From NCBI RefSeq assembly GCF_005403045.1, contig NZ_BJCL01000005.1:124001-188000 (forward strand): a DNA stretch of 64,000 nucleotides, read 5' to 3'. Source of the DNA: Pseudaquabacterium pictum. Lineage in GTDB: Bacteria; Pseudomonadota; Gammaproteobacteria; Burkholderiales; Burkholderiaceae_C. A model generated the notes under the pieces. The model saw only the letters and a list, made by a program, of their open reading frames with translations, was not told where the DNA came from and did no database searches. This document shows, in pieces, positions 1-10,054 of this stretch (positions within the stretch are counted from its first letter, which is position 1; every line of letters starts with the position of its first letter). The position numbers and the translations under genes are program-made.

Positions 1-381
1 CCGGGCCAGGCGGGCGTCGTCGAGCAGGCGGTTCACCGATTCCAGCTTGAAGCGCGGCACCAGGCCGGCTTCCTCGAACAACAGGCCCAGCCAGGCGTAG
101 TCATGGGCCCAGCCGTCGCAGTAGACGGTGCGGCCGGCCAGATCGGCATTCAGGCGGCGGGCCACCTCGGCCACCGCGCGGCCGTGCTGCAGCAGCACCG
201 GTCGGGCGATGCCGTGCACCCGCTCGGCCTGCTCGTCCCAGTGCTGCCAGTCGTCGGCCGGGCGCACGAGGCTGCACCAGGCCTGGCCATCCTCGCGCAC
301 ATAACCGATCTCGATGGGGTAGCTGTGCCGACCGAAGCCCGAGGCCTCGATGTCGAGCACGCAACGCTGGGCATCCTGCAT
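1..381 (-). CDS. DEDDh-like 3'-5' exonuclease family protein, partial (3' end outside window)
   Basis: The first 127 codons are open on the minus strand from an ATG at 379-381; the C-terminal part lies beyond the left edge. The start MQDAQRCVLDIEASGFG carries the DxE pair of exonuclease motif I (LDIEASG). A second acidic patch follows in VYCDGWAHDYAWL, where motif II of the DnaQ/RNase T fold is expected. It is likely a small uncharacterised RNase H-fold exonuclease, but motif III is not visible, so activity and substrate are unknown. The downstream cytochrome c gene on the same strand has its own terminator, so the two are probably separate units. Confidence 0.7.
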   Translation of the reverse strand, partial: MQDAQRCVLDIEASGFGRHSYPIEIGYVREDGQAWCSLVRPADDWQHWDEQAERVHGIARPVLLQHGRAVAEVARRLNADLAGRTVYCDGWAHDYAWLGLLFEEAGLVPRFKLESVNRLLDDARLAR

Positions 382-419
382 CGGACCGCACGATAACCCA
401 GCGCGGCCCGACCCAGGCA

Positions 420-445
420 AACAAAAGCCCGCGCAGTGGCGGGCT
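420..445 (-). terminator. Rho-independent terminator after the cytochrome c gene
   Basis: Read on the minus strand, an AGCCCGC/GCGGGCT stem (439-445 with 426-432) has a 6-nt loop and is followed by TTTTGTTT. It lies 23 nt past the cytochrome stop codon. Confidence 0.75.
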
Positions 446-467
446 CGAGCGGGAGCGGGTGCTCAGC

Positions 468-788
468 TCACTTGATCGACAGCACCCAGGTGGCGAGCTG
501 CTTCGCTTCGTCGGCGCTGACCTGCGGGTTGGCCGGCATCGGGATCGCGCCCCAGTTGCCCTTGCCCGGCACGCTGCCCTTCTGGATGCGCTCGGCCAGC
601 TGGGCGACGGCGTCCTTCTGGCCGGCGTATTTGGCGGCGACATCCTTGTAGGACGGGCCGACCAGCTTCTTGTCGGCGGCATGGCAGGCCATGCAGCTCT
701 TCTTCTGGGCCAGTTCCATGCTGGCCTGGGCGGGCACGGCCAGCAGCATGCCCAGGGCGGCAGCGGCAAGCGCGAAGGGGGTCTTCAT
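468..788 (-). CDS. class I c-type cytochrome (c551/c552-like)
   Basis: A 106-aa periplasmic electron carrier. Residues 1-22 form a Sec signal peptide (MKTPFALAAAALGMLLAVPA, then QAS). The heme-binding CxxCH is CMACH at about 32-36, and the likely distal Met ligand lies in IPMPAN near residue 83. The size and the GPSYKDVAAKYAG segment match the small cytochrome c551/c552 family that shuttles electrons to terminal oxidases or reductases. It stands alone, ends in a good terminator, and starts at an ATG preceded by GAAAGGACTCC. The redox partner cannot be told from the neighbours. Confidence 0.93.
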   Translation of the reverse strand: MKTPFALAAAALGMLLAVPAQASMELAQKKSCMACHAADKKLVGPSYKDVAAKYAGQKDAVAQLAERIQKGSVPGKGNWGAIPMPANPQVSADEAKQLATWVLSIK

Positions 789-907
789 GGAGTCCTTTCA
801 GGGGCCACAGCCGGGAGCGGCTGCACTACAGTGTCTTCAATGCAGTTTAGCCCGCACCGGTTGACAGCCACCCGCTGCAACCCCGGGCCGCGCAAGGGGA
901 CCAAGGC

Positions 908-1189
908 ATGTGGCTCGTGGTGGTGGGGGTGGTGCTGTCGGGGCTGAAGCTGGCCGGTGTCGGCTTCGTGGCCGGCTGGTCGTGGTGGCTGGTGCTGGCG
1001 CCGTTTGCGCTGGCGGCGGTCTGGTGGAAGGTGGCCGACATGACCGGCATCACCCAGCGCCAGGCGATGGCGCGGGAAGATGCCCGTGCCGCCCAGCGCC
1101 GCGAGGCGCAGTTCGAGTCGTTGGGCATGCGCCCGCCGTCGGCCGGCCGCCCGGCCAAGCCCGAGCGGTCCAACCGCGCCGACAACTGA
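908..1189 (+). CDS. small Trp-rich membrane protein (TIGR04438-type)
   Basis: A 93-aa protein with two N-terminal hydrophobic segments (about 2-22 and 26-42) separated by AGWSWWL, followed by WWKVADMTG and a charged Arg/Ala-rich tail. This matches the small Trp-rich protein family found almost only in Burkholderiales, whose function is unknown. The start follows AAGGGGACCAAGGC. It is convergent with ilvD, with 4 nt between the stops. Confidence 0.85.
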   Translation: MWLVVVGVVLSGLKLAGVGFVAGWSWWLVLAPFALAAVWWKVADMTGITQRQAMAREDARAAQRREAQFESLGMRPPSAGRPAKPERSNRADN

Positions 1190-1193
1190 GCGC

Positions 1194-2870
<1,677 letters not shown>

Positions 2871-2922
2871 GGGGAGTCTCCTGGCACGGTGGTTCGGCGA
2901 AGGCCGCGAGGTTAATCGCCGG

Positions 2923-2958
2923 TTGCATGTATCGTCCAATCTATTTGTCGACATGCAA
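2923..2958. promoter_or_regulatory. inverted repeat in the ilvD-lysR divergent promoter
   Basis: The arms TTGCATGT (2923-2930) and ACATGCAA (2951-2958) are perfect complements separated by 20 bp. They lie between the ilvD start (2870) and the LysR start (2979). The AT-richer spacing suits a LysR-type autoregulatory site. Binding is inferred. Confidence 0.5.
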
Positions 2959-2978
2959 ACTGTGGGTGGAGCGTATCA

Positions 2979-3908
2979 ATGATCGAGTTGCGGCTGTGGC
3001 GCCAGTTCACCGCGCTGGCCGAGGAACTGCACTTCGGCCGCGCCGCCGCCCGCCTGCACATGACCCAGCCGCCGCTGACCCAGGCCATCCAGGGGCTGGA
3101 GCGGCAACTGGGCGTGCCGCTGTTCGTCCGCACCCGGCGCAGCGTGGCGCTCACGCCCGCCGGGCTGGCGCTGCTGCCGGCGGTGCGCCGCCTGCTGGCG
3201 GCGGCCGAGGCGCTGCCGCAGGTGGCCCAGGCCGCCGCCGCCGGCCTGGCCGGGCAGCTGCGGCTGGCCTTCGTGTCCAGCGTGGCCTACGGCCCGCTGC
3301 CCGAATGGCTGCGCAGCTTCCGCGAAGCGCACCCCGACGTGGTGCTGCAGCTGCGCGAGGCCACGCTGGACGTGCAGCTGGCCGCCTTCGACGCCGACGA
3401 GATCGACGCCGGCTTCCTGCTGCATGCACTCGGCGCGGTGCCGCCGGGCTTTGCCGCCTGGCCGGCGCTGACCGAGCCGCTGGTGATGGCGCTGCCGGCC
3501 AGCCACCCGGCGGCCGCGCGGCCGGTGCTGCACCTGGCCGATGTGGCGGCCGAGCCGCTGGTGATCTTTCCGCGGCAGATCGCGCCGTCGCTCTACGACG
3601 CGCTGCTGGCCGCCTACCGCGCCCGCGGCGCCACGCCGCAGATCGCCCAGGAGGCGATCCAGATGCAGACCATCGTCAACCTGGTGTCGGCCGGCATGGG
3701 CCTGGCCTGGGTGCCCGAGGCGGTGACGCGGCTGCAGCGCCCGGGGGTGGTCTACCGCGCGGTGGCCGACGCGCCGCTGCGCTGCCAGACCAGCCTGGTC
3801 TGGCGCGAGCAGGGCCCGCCGGTGGTGCAGCGCTTCGTGGCGCATGTGCAGGGGGCGCCGGCCGGCGCGGCGACAATGGCCCGCTCCGCCGCCGACCCCG
3901 GCACCTGA
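2979..3908 (+). CDS. LysR-family transcriptional regulator
   Basis: 309 aa. The N-terminal winged helix-turn-helix spans about 3-62 ([20 protein letters not shown], then [11 protein letters not shown]), and the rest is a periplasmic-binding-fold effector domain (from about 90). It is transcribed divergently from ilvD, with 108 bp between the starts. By the usual LysR logic it may control ilvD and itself, but the effector cannot be read from the sequence. lgt follows 26 nt after its stop and may be read through. Confidence 0.93.
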   Translation: MIELRLWRQFTALAEELHFGRAAARLHMTQPPLTQAIQGLERQLGVPLFVRTRRSVALTPAGLALLPAVRRLLAAAEALPQVAQAAAAGLAGQLRLAFVSSVAYGPLPEWLRSFREAHPDVVLQLREATLDVQLAAFDADEIDAGFLLHALGAVPPGFAAWPALTEPLVMALPASHPAAARPVLHLADVAAEPLVIFPRQIAPSLYDALLAAYRARGATPQIAQEAIQMQTIVNLVSAGMGLAWVPEAVTRLQRPGVVYRAVADAPLRCQTSLVWREQGPPVVQRFVAHVQGAPAGAATMARSAADPGT

Positions 3909-3933
3909 CGCCTTCCACAGGACGCTTCCCACG

Positions 3934-4740
3934 ATGCTGCAGCATCCCCAGTTCGACCCGGTGGCCCTGTCCCTGGGTCCGGTGCAGATCCACTGGTACG
4001 GCCTGACCTACCTGGTCGCCTTCGGCCTGTTCATGGCGCTGGCCGCCGCGCGCGCCCGCCAGCCCTGGTACGCCAATGCCGGCTGGAGCCGGCGCGATGT
4101 GGAAGACCTGCTGTTCTGGGGTGTGCTGGGCGTGGTGCTGGGCGGGCGCATCGGCTATGCGCTGTTCTACAAGCCCGGCCAGTACCTGGCCAATCCGCTG
4201 GAGATCCTGATGGTGTGGAAGGGCGGCATGTCCTTCCACGGCGGCATGCTGGGCGTGATCGTCGCGATGGTGCTGTATGCCCGCAGCCGCGGCCGCCGCT
4301 GGCTGGAGGTGACCGACCTGATCGCCCCCTGCGTGCCCACCGGCCTGGCCAGCGGCCGCATCGGCAACTTCATCAACGGCGAGCTGTGGGGCCGCCCGGC
4401 CGACCCCAGCCTGCCCTGGGCGATGGTGTTCCCGCAGTCGGGCACCGATGTGGCGCGCCACCCGTCGCAGCTCTACCAGTTCCTGCTGGAGGGGCTGCTG
4501 CTGTTCGTGCTGCTGTGGCTCTATGCACGCCGGCCGCGCGCCACGGGCCAGGTGTCCGGTGCCTTCCTGGTCGGCTATGGCGTGCTGCGCTTCATCGCCG
4601 AATACTTCCGCGAGCCCGACAGCTTCCTGGGACCGCTGGCGCTGGGCCTGAGCATGGGCCAGTGGCTGTGCCTGCCGATGATCGCCGCCGGCGCGGCACT
4701 GTGGGCCTGGGCGGGGCGCCAGGGCCAGACCTTGCGTTGA
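3934..4740 (+). CDS. lgt: prolipoprotein diacylglyceryl transferase
   Basis: 268-aa integral membrane enzyme. It transfers diacylglycerol from phosphatidylglycerol to the lipobox Cys of prolipoproteins, the first step of lipoprotein maturation. Seen are the HGGMLG motif with its catalytic His, the Lgt signature [14 protein letters not shown], and the HPSQLYQ and [11 protein letters not shown] segments between about seven hydrophobic helices. The start is the ATG at 3934; the frame is open further upstream but overlaps the LysR gene. dnaQ follows 7 nt downstream. Confidence 0.97.
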   Translation: MLQHPQFDPVALSLGPVQIHWYGLTYLVAFGLFMALAAARARQPWYANAGWSRRDVEDLLFWGVLGVVLGGRIGYALFYKPGQYLANPLEILMVWKGGMSFHGGMLGVIVAMVLYARSRGRRWLEVTDLIAPCVPTGLASGRIGNFINGELWGRPADPSLPWAMVFPQSGTDVARHPSQLYQFLLEGLLLFVLLWLYARRPRATGQVSGAFLVGYGVLRFIAEYFREPDSFLGPLALGLSMGQWLCLPMIAAGAALWAWAGRQGQTLR

Positions 4741-4747
4741 GACCACC

Positions 4748-5458
4748 ATGAGCCGACAGATCTTCCTCGACACCGAAACCACCGGCCTGAACCCCGAGAG
4801 CGGCGACCGCATCGTCGAGATCGGCTGCATCGAGATGGTGAACCGCCGCCTCACCGGCGAGACCCGCCATGTCTACCTCAACCCCGAGCGCAAGGGCAAC
4901 GAGGAGGCCATCAGGATCCACGGCCTGACCGACGCCTTCCTGGCCGACAAGCCGAAGTTCGCCGAGGTGGCCGACGACATCCTGGGTTTCCTGCAGGGCG
5001 CCGACGTGGTGATCCACAACGCTGCCTTCGACGTCGGCTTCCTCAACGCCGAGCTGAAGCGCCTGGGCCGGCAGCCGTTCCACACCGTGGCCGCCAGGGT
5101 GACCGACACCCTGCTGATGGCCCGCGAACTGTTCCCCGGCAAGGCCAACAGCCTGGACGCGCTGTGCAAGCGGCTGGAGGTTGACAACACCCACCGCACC
5201 TTCCACGGCGCGCTGCTGGACGCCGGCCTGCTCGCCGAGGTCTACATCCGCCTGACCCGCGGCCAGGATTCGCTGGTCATCCAGGCCGACGAGGCCCGCC
5301 CCGGCCAGACGCTGGCGGTGCCGCAGCTGGACCTGGCCAGCTTCAGCCTGCCGGTGATCGCGCCCGATGCCGACGACATCGCGGCCCACGCGGCGGTGCT
5401 GGCCGATCTGGACAAGGCCAGCGGCGGCAAGACCGTCTGGCGCACATTGGCAGCCTGA
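4748..5458 (+). CDS. dnaQ: DNA polymerase III epsilon subunit (3'-5' proofreading exonuclease)
   Basis: 236 aa. The proofreading subunit of the replicative polymerase. All DEDDh motifs are visible: FLDTETTGL (Asp8, Glu10), the HNAAFDVGFLNAEL block and the HGALLDAGLLAEVY block with the catalytic His and Asp. The C-terminal 50 residues form the usual variable linker to the polymerase alpha subunit. It starts 7 nt after lgt, so co-transcription is likely. The -35 element of the following tRNA promoter lies inside its last codons. Confidence 0.97.
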   Translation: MSRQIFLDTETTGLNPESGDRIVEIGCIEMVNRRLTGETRHVYLNPERKGNEEAIRIHGLTDAFLADKPKFAEVADDILGFLQGADVVIHNAAFDVGFLNAELKRLGRQPFHTVAARVTDTLLMARELFPGKANSLDALCKRLEVDNTHRTFHGALLDAGLLAEVYIRLTRGQDSLVIQADEARPGQTLAVPQLDLASFSLPVIAPDADDIAAHAAVLADLDKASGGKTVWRTLAA

Positions 5459-5474
5459 AAATCTGTGGCATAAT
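5447..5474 (+). promoter_or_regulatory. sigma-70 promoter of tRNA-Val
   Basis: TTGGCA (5447-5452) and CATAAT (5469-5474) are separated by 16 bp, followed by a GC-rich discriminator (CGCGGG) typical of stable RNA promoters. The -35 box is inside the end of dnaQ. Confidence 0.7.
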
Positions 5475-5532
5475 CGCGGGCTTGTCGCCGTAGACCAACG
5501 GCGGCAGCCGGGATGTCTTCCCCCAGATTCCC

Positions 5533-5607
5533 GGGCGGTTAGCTCAGCGGTAGAGCACTGCCTTCACACGGCAGGGGTCGCAGGTTCGAACCCTGCACCG
5601 CCCACCA
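5533..5607 (+). tRNA. tRNA-Val (anticodon CAC)
   Basis: A complete cloverleaf. The acceptor stem is GGGCGGT/ACCGCCC, with D-arm TTAGCTCAGCGGTAGAGC. The anticodon stem CTGCC/GGCAG encloses loop TTCACAC, giving anticodon CAC (Val, codon GUG). The T-arm is GCAGGTTCGAACCCTGC. The 3' CCA (5605-5607) is encoded. GUG is the main Val codon in this GC-rich genome. Confidence 0.97.
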
Positions 5608-5612
5608 GATGC

Positions 5613-5646
5613 AAAGCCCCGCAAGTCATCGACTTGCGGGGCTTTT
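5613..5646 (+). terminator. strong terminator after tRNA-Val (probably bidirectional)
   Basis: A 15-bp perfect stem AAAGCCCCGCAAGTC/GACTTGCGGGGCTTT with a 3-nt loop and T-run. The reverse strand also ends in Ts, so it could also stop the convergent Bug receptor gene ending at 5678. Confidence 0.9.
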
Positions 5647-5677
5647 GTCTTCTGGCCGCCGGCCTCTCAGGCCCCGC

Positions 5678-6658
5678 TCACTGCGGTTGCAGGTTGATCT
5701 GCCTCGCGATGGCGCGGTAGCGCGCGGTCTCGGCATCGAAGAACCGCGCTGATTCGGCCAGCGTCATCGGCGCGGCGGCCACTTGCGTCTGCGCTGCCAG
5801 CTGCGTGCGCACCGCCGGATCCTGCAGCGTCTTGCCGATGGCCGCATGCAGGCGAACGACGACATCCTCCGGTGTGCTTCTGGGCACCATGAAGCCGGTC
5901 CAGATCTTGTAGGAGAGGTTCTTCAGCGCCTGGCTCTCGCTGGCCGTCGGCAGGTTCTTCAGCAGTTCCGAACGCTGCGCACCGAGTTGCCCGATGACCT
6001 TCAGCCGCCCCTGGTCGGCCAGCGCGCCCATGGCGGCGCTGTACACCAGCACGGCAAAGTCGACCTGGCCGCCCGCGATGTCCTGCAGCAGCGGGGCATT
6101 GCCCTTGTACGGCACATGCGCCAGCTTGATGCCGGTCTGCGCCTGCACGTTCTCCAGGATCAGGTGGTAGAGCGAGCCCACGCCCACGCTGCCGTAGGTC
6201 AGCGGCCGGTCCGCCGACTTGCGCGCCAGCGCGATCAGCTCATCCACGTTGCCGGCGGGCAGGTCCTTGCGGGTCACGAAGACCATCACCGCGTCTGCGA
6301 CCGGGTGGACCAGCCGGAAGTCCTCGGTCTTGAGCTTCACCGCGGCATTGGCCAGCGGCGACAGGATCACCTCGTTGGGCGACCCCTGGAAGATGGTTTG
6401 GCCATCGGCCGCGGCCGCCAGCACCTTCTGCGCTGCCAGGGCGCCGCTGACGCCGCCGAGGTTCTCCACCAGCACCTGCTGCCCCAGTTCCCGCCCGAGC
6501 GGCTGGAAGAAGATGCGGGCGATCGCGTCCGAGGGCCCGCCCGCCGGGTACGGGACCATCAGGTTGACGGGCTTGGCGGGCCCGCCCTGCGCCAGGGCGG
6601 CGGCGGCACCGAGCAGCAGACCGGCGAGCAGGGTCAGCGAGCGTCGGACGTTCTTCAT
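5678..6658 (-). CDS. Bug/TctC-family tripartite tricarboxylate transporter substrate-binding protein
   Basis: 326 aa. A periplasmic receptor of the Bug family, which captures small carboxylates for TctAB or for signalling. It has a Sec signal peptide (MKNVRRSLTLLAGLLLGAAA, cleaved near ALAQG). Family marks are VNLMVPYPAGGPSDAIAR, TYGSVGVGSLYHL and HVPYKGNAPLLQDIAGGQ. The frame is open far upstream, but the ATG at 6658 has an AAGGAA ribosome site and begins the signal peptide. It is divergent from a LysR gene that probably controls it. No TctA/TctB permease is present in the window. Confidence 0.92.
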   Translation of the reverse strand: MKNVRRSLTLLAGLLLGAAAALAQGGPAKPVNLMVPYPAGGPSDAIARIFFQPLGRELGQQVLVENLGGVSGALAAQKVLAAAADGQTIFQGSPNEVILSPLANAAVKLKTEDFRLVHPVADAVMVFVTRKDLPAGNVDELIALARKSADRPLTYGSVGVGSLYHLILENVQAQTGIKLAHVPYKGNAPLLQDIAGGQVDFAVLVYSAAMGALADQGRLKVIGQLGAQRSELLKNLPTASESQALKNLSYKIWTGFMVPRSTPEDVVVRLHAAIGKTLQDPAVRTQLAAQTQVAAAPMTLAESARFFDAETARYRAIARQINLQPQ

Positions 6659-6720
6659 GGGAGTTCCTTCAGTCGGGTGGCAGAGGGGGGATCGGTGGGC
6701 GACTGTAGAAGTCCGATCAT

Positions 6721-6769
6721 CCAACGTCCAATGCATTGTTGGAGCCGATATGATGAGTCGAATGCATTC
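6721..6769. promoter_or_regulatory. paired AATGCATT palindromes between Bug receptor and LysR genes
   Basis: Two perfect 10-bp palindromes, CAATGCATTG (6729-6738) and GAATGCATTC (6760-6769), share the core AATGCATT. They are 31 bp apart, about three helical turns. The first is also embedded in CCAAC...GTTGG (6721-6742). The layout fits cooperative binding of a LysR tetramer between the two divergent genes; this is inference. Confidence 0.5.
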
Positions 6770-6787
6770 ACATTCCAGGTAAACCCG

Positions 6788-7669
6788 ATGACCCTGGTTC
6801 AGCTTCGGCACCTGATCTCGCTGGCGCAGAGCGGCTCGTTCACCAAGTCGGCCGAGTCGCTGTTCCTGACCCAGCCCGCGCTCAGCCGCAGCATCCGGGC
6901 CCTGGAAGAGGAGCTCGGCCAGCCCCTGTTCGACCGGGTGGGGCGGCGCAGCGTGCTGACACCCTTCGGTGCCGAGGCGCTGCAGCGCGCGCGGCAGCTG
7001 GTGTTCGATGCCGACGAACTCGCGCGCAGCGGCCGCCAGATGCTCGAAGGCCGCTCGGGCACGGTGCGCATCGGCCTGGGCTCGGGGCCCGGCGCGATGC
7101 TGATGACCCCGCTGCTGAAGACGATGGCGACATCGCACCCGACCGTGCACCTGGACATTGCCCGCGGCCACACCGACGTGCTGGTGCGCCGCCTGCGGGA
7201 GCGCGAGCTGGACGCGCTGGTGGTCGACGCCCGCTCGCTGGTGCCCGCCGCCGACCTGCGCGTGGCCAACCTGGTCGAGATGCGGGGCGCCTGCATGGTG
7301 CGCGCCGGCCATCCGCTCACCCGCTGGTCCGGCCCGTTGCGCTTCGACACCCTGCGCCAGTTCCCGATCGCGTCGACGCCGCTCAGCGACGAGGTCGCGC
7401 GCTCGCTGGTCGAGCGCTACGGGGCGGCGGCCCATCCGGGCGAGTGTGTCACCCTGCGCTGCGAGGAGATCGCCAGCCTGGTGGAGGTGGTGCGTGACAG
7501 CGACGCGGTGCTGATCGCCATCCGCGCCGCGGCGCCCGAGCTGACGGAGCTGGTGCTGAGCCCGGCGATGGGCACCACGGCGCGCTTTGGCATCGTCACG
7601 CTGGCCCGCCGGGCCGAACCACCGGGTCTGCCGGTGGTGCGCAAGCTGGTCGCACAGCTGATGCGTTAG
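6788..7669 (+). CDS. LysR-family transcriptional regulator
   Basis: 293 aa. The N-terminal helix-turn-helix (SFTKSAESLFLTQPALSRSI at about 17-36, then EEELGQPLFDR) is followed by an effector-binding domain from about residue 90. The ATG at 6788 is chosen because MTLVQLRHL is the normal LysR N-terminus; the frame is open upstream. It is divergent from a Bug receptor gene, the common arrangement for regulator and target. The paired palindromes between them are the likely operators. Confidence 0.93.
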   Translation: MTLVQLRHLISLAQSGSFTKSAESLFLTQPALSRSIRALEEELGQPLFDRVGRRSVLTPFGAEALQRARQLVFDADELARSGRQMLEGRSGTVRIGLGSGPGAMLMTPLLKTMATSHPTVHLDIARGHTDVLVRRLRERELDALVVDARSLVPAADLRVANLVEMRGACMVRAGHPLTRWSGPLRFDTLRQFPIASTPLSDEVARSLVERYGAAAHPGECVTLRCEEIASLVEVVRDSDAVLIAIRAAAPELTELVLSPAMGTTARFGIVTLARRAEPPGLPVVRKLVAQLMR

Positions 7670-7706
7670 CGGCGCCGCACGCGCCGGCCGCCCGCTTGGC
7701 CTGCCG

Positions 7707-8678
7707 TCAGCCGCCCGGCGGCCGCAGCGCCGTCAGGCCCAGGCTGTGCGCCAGGCCGCGCAGGCGGCTGAGCTGCGCCTCGACCTCCTGCGCCAGCGGC
7801 GCACCGGTCAGCGCCAGCGGCTGCATGCCCAGCGCCTGCACCCGCGCCGCATGGGCCGGGCTGCGCAGGGCCGTCTCCAGCTGCTCCAGCACCGGCGCCA
7901 GCTGCGCGGCCGGGTGGTCGGCCGGCGCATACACGCCGCGCAGGATGGGCCAGCGCAGGTCCACGCCCTGTTCCTCGGCGGTGGGCACCTGGGCCAGCCG
8001 GCCGGGCAGGCGCGCCGGCGCCAGCGTGGCCAGCAGCCGCACCGGCACGCCCTGGGCCAGCGGCGCCATCAGCTCGGCCACATCGCCGCACAGCACCTGC
8101 ACATGGCGGTCCTGCAGGGCGCGCAGCGCATCGCCGCCGCCCTCGAAGGCCACGCAGCGCAACCGCTTGTGGCTGACACCGGCCGCGCGCGCCAGCAGCG
8201 CCGCCTTCATCCAGTCCTGGCTGCCGATCGTGCCGCCGGTGGCAAAGGCCACGGCCGCTGGCTGGCGCCGCAGGTCGGCCAGCAGCGCAGCCAGCGTGGG
8301 CCAGGGCGCATCGCGGTGCACCGCCACCACGCCATGGTCCTGCGCCAGGCCGGCCACCCAGCGCAGGCGCTCTGGGCGCCAGGGACCGAAGCGGCCCTGG
8401 GCGATGTTGAGCAGGGTGCCGGTGGAGAAGGCCACCAGCTCCCGTGACTCGGGCCGGCCGCCGCGCACCACCTCGCTGTAGGTCAGCGCGCCGATGCCGC
8501 CGGGCTGGTAGACCAGGCGCGGTGGCGGGCCGGGCTGGGCCAGCAGGGCCTGGGTCAGCTGGCAGGTGAGATCAAAGCCGCCGCCGGCCTTGGACGGCAC
8601 CACGCACTGCACCACGCCGGCCTGTGCCGCCGGCCAGGTGGGCAGCAGGCCCAGCGCCAGCAGCGGTCGCCGCCTCAT
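7707..8678 (-). CDS. Bug/TctC-family substrate-binding protein, coupled to a two-component system
   Basis: 323 aa with a short signal peptide (MRRRPLLALGLLPTWPAAQA). It shows Bug features (CVVPSKAGGGFDLTCQ, LVYQPGGIGALTY) but is more divergent than the other two receptors in the window. Its ATG overlaps the stop of the upstream sensor kinase by 4 nt, so regulator, kinase and receptor form one coupled unit. In the Bordetella BctCDE system the Bug receptor BctC contacts the sensor BctE. By analogy this protein may be the ligand sensor for the adjacent kinase. The ligand is unknown. Confidence 0.85.
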   Translation of the reverse strand: MRRRPLLALGLLPTWPAAQAGVVQCVVPSKAGGGFDLTCQLTQALLAQPGPPPRLVYQPGGIGALTYSEVVRGGRPESRELVAFSTGTLLNIAQGRFGPWRPERLRWVAGLAQDHGVVAVHRDAPWPTLAALLADLRRQPAAVAFATGGTIGSQDWMKAALLARAAGVSHKRLRCVAFEGGGDALRALQDRHVQVLCGDVAELMAPLAQGVPVRLLATLAPARLPGRLAQVPTAEEQGVDLRWPILRGVYAPADHPAAQLAPVLEQLETALRSPAHAARVQALGMQPLALTGAPLAQEVEAQLSRLRGLAHSLGLTALRPPGG

Positions 8679-10054
8679 GCCGTCCCCCAGACCAGGCTGG
8701 CGCGCAGCCCCTGGCCACCGTCGCCGGGCGCCAGGTCCAGCCGGCCGCCGTGGCGCTCGGCCACGGCGCGGGCCATGGCCAGGCCCAGCCCGGCGCCGCG
8801 GCTGCCGCGGCCCTTGGCGAAGCGCTCGCCAGCGCGCCCGGCCAGCGCCGCCGGCAGGCCGGGCCCGGCATCGACCACGCCCAGGCGCCAGCCGCCGCCG
8901 GGCAGGGCGGCCGCCTCGATCGTGACCGGCCCGCCGCCATGCACCAGCGCGTTGTGGGCCAGGTTGGCCAGGGCCTCGCGCAGCAGCAGGGCGTCGCCGC
9001 GGGCCGGCACCGGCGCCTCCTGCGCATCCAGGCCGAAGTCGATGCCGGCACCGCGGGCCAGCGGCAGCAGCGACAGCGCCACCTCGCGGGCCAGCGCGCG
9101 CAAGTCCACGCTGTCGGCCTGCAGCGCGCCGGCATCGGCGCGCGCCAGCGACAGCAGCTGGTTGGTGGCCCGGGTGGCATGGTCCAGCTCGTGCGACAGC
9201 GCATCCATCGCCGCCTGGGCGCGGCCGGGGTCGGCCTCGCGCCGCGCATAGTCGAGCTGGGCGCGCAGCGTGGTCAGCGGCGTGCGCAGCTGGTGCGAGG
9301 CATCGTCGATGAACTGGCGGCGGGTCTCGGTCAGCGCCGACACCCGCGCCACCTGGCCGTTGATGGCCTCCACCAGCGGCACCAGGTTCACCGGCAGGTC
9401 GGCCACCGACAGCGGCTGCAGGTCGTCCGGTGCCCGGCGGCGGGTGGCCTCGGCCAGCGCGCGCACCGGCCGCAGCGCCCAGGCCGAGGCGCCGCCCACG
9501 GCCAGCACCAGCACCGCCAGCACCACCGCATCACGCGCCAGCGCCTGGCGCACGAAGCCGGCGGCAAAGCGTTCGCGCGCGTCGGTGGCCTCGGCCACCT
9601 GGATCAGCACATGCCGGGCACTGCCCACCGGCGGTGCCAGCGCGCGGCGCAGCACGCCCACGCGCACCGGCTGGTCCATGTAGCGGGCGTCGTAGAACAC
9701 CGGCTGGCCCTCAGCCAGGGCCTGGTCCGGCAGCGGCAGGTCGGGCGCGCCGATCTCGACCAGGCCATCGTCGGTGGCCACGCGGTAGTGCACCGGGCCG
9801 CTGGCGCTGAGCGCGAAGAATTCGAACAGCGGGTAGGGCTGCTCCACCGACAGCCCGCCGCTGGCGGTGGAGACGTTCTGGTCCAGGCCCTTGATGGCGC
9901 CCAGCAGCGAGCGGTCGAAGGCCGCGTTGGCCGCACGCAAGGCATCGCTGCGGGTGGTCCACAGGCCCAGCGCCAGCACCAGCAGCATGCCCGGCAGCAG
10001 CACGCCCAGCAGCCGCGCCTCAAGCGTGAGCGGTCGGGTCCGATTCCAGCGCAT
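8675..10054 (-). CDS. sensor histidine kinase, TctE/BctE-like
   Basis: 459 aa. Membrane helices lie near 14-33 and 173-193 and flank a periplasmic sensor domain of about 140 residues. The HisKA segment DDASHQLRTPLTTL has the phospho-acceptor His254. An ATPase domain follows with N box LANLAHNALVHGGG and G box VVDAGPGLP. The ATG at 10054 is preferred over 10090; it overlaps the response regulator gene by 35 nt. It is coupled by ATGA to the Bug receptor gene downstream and probably controls carboxylate uptake genes elsewhere. Confidence 0.9.
   Translation of the reverse strand: MRWNRTRPLTLEARLLGVLLPGMLLVLALGLWTTRSDALRAANAAFDRSLLGAIKGLDQNVSTASGGLSVEQPYPLFEFFALSASGPVHYRVATDDGLVEIGAPDLPLPDQALAEGQPVFYDARYMDQPVRVGVLRRALAPPVGSARHVLIQVAEATDARERFAAGFVRQALARDAVVLAVLVLAVGGASAWALRPVRALAEATRRRAPDDLQPLSVADLPVNLVPLVEAINGQVARVSALTETRRQFIDDASHQLRTPLTTLRAQLDYARREADPGRAQAAMDALSHELDHATRATNQLLSLARADAGALQADSVDLRALAREVALSLLPLARGAGIDFGLDAQEAPVPARGDALLLREALANLAHNALVHGGGPVTIEAAALPGGGWRLGVVDAGPGLPAALAGRAGERFAKGRGSRGAGLGLAMARAVAERHGGRLDLAPGDGGQGLRASLVWGTA

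Noticed and set aside
861-889. Promoter with TTGACA at 861-866 for the Trp-rich gene
   Set aside because: No -10-like hexamer at a proper distance; the downstream sequence is GC only.
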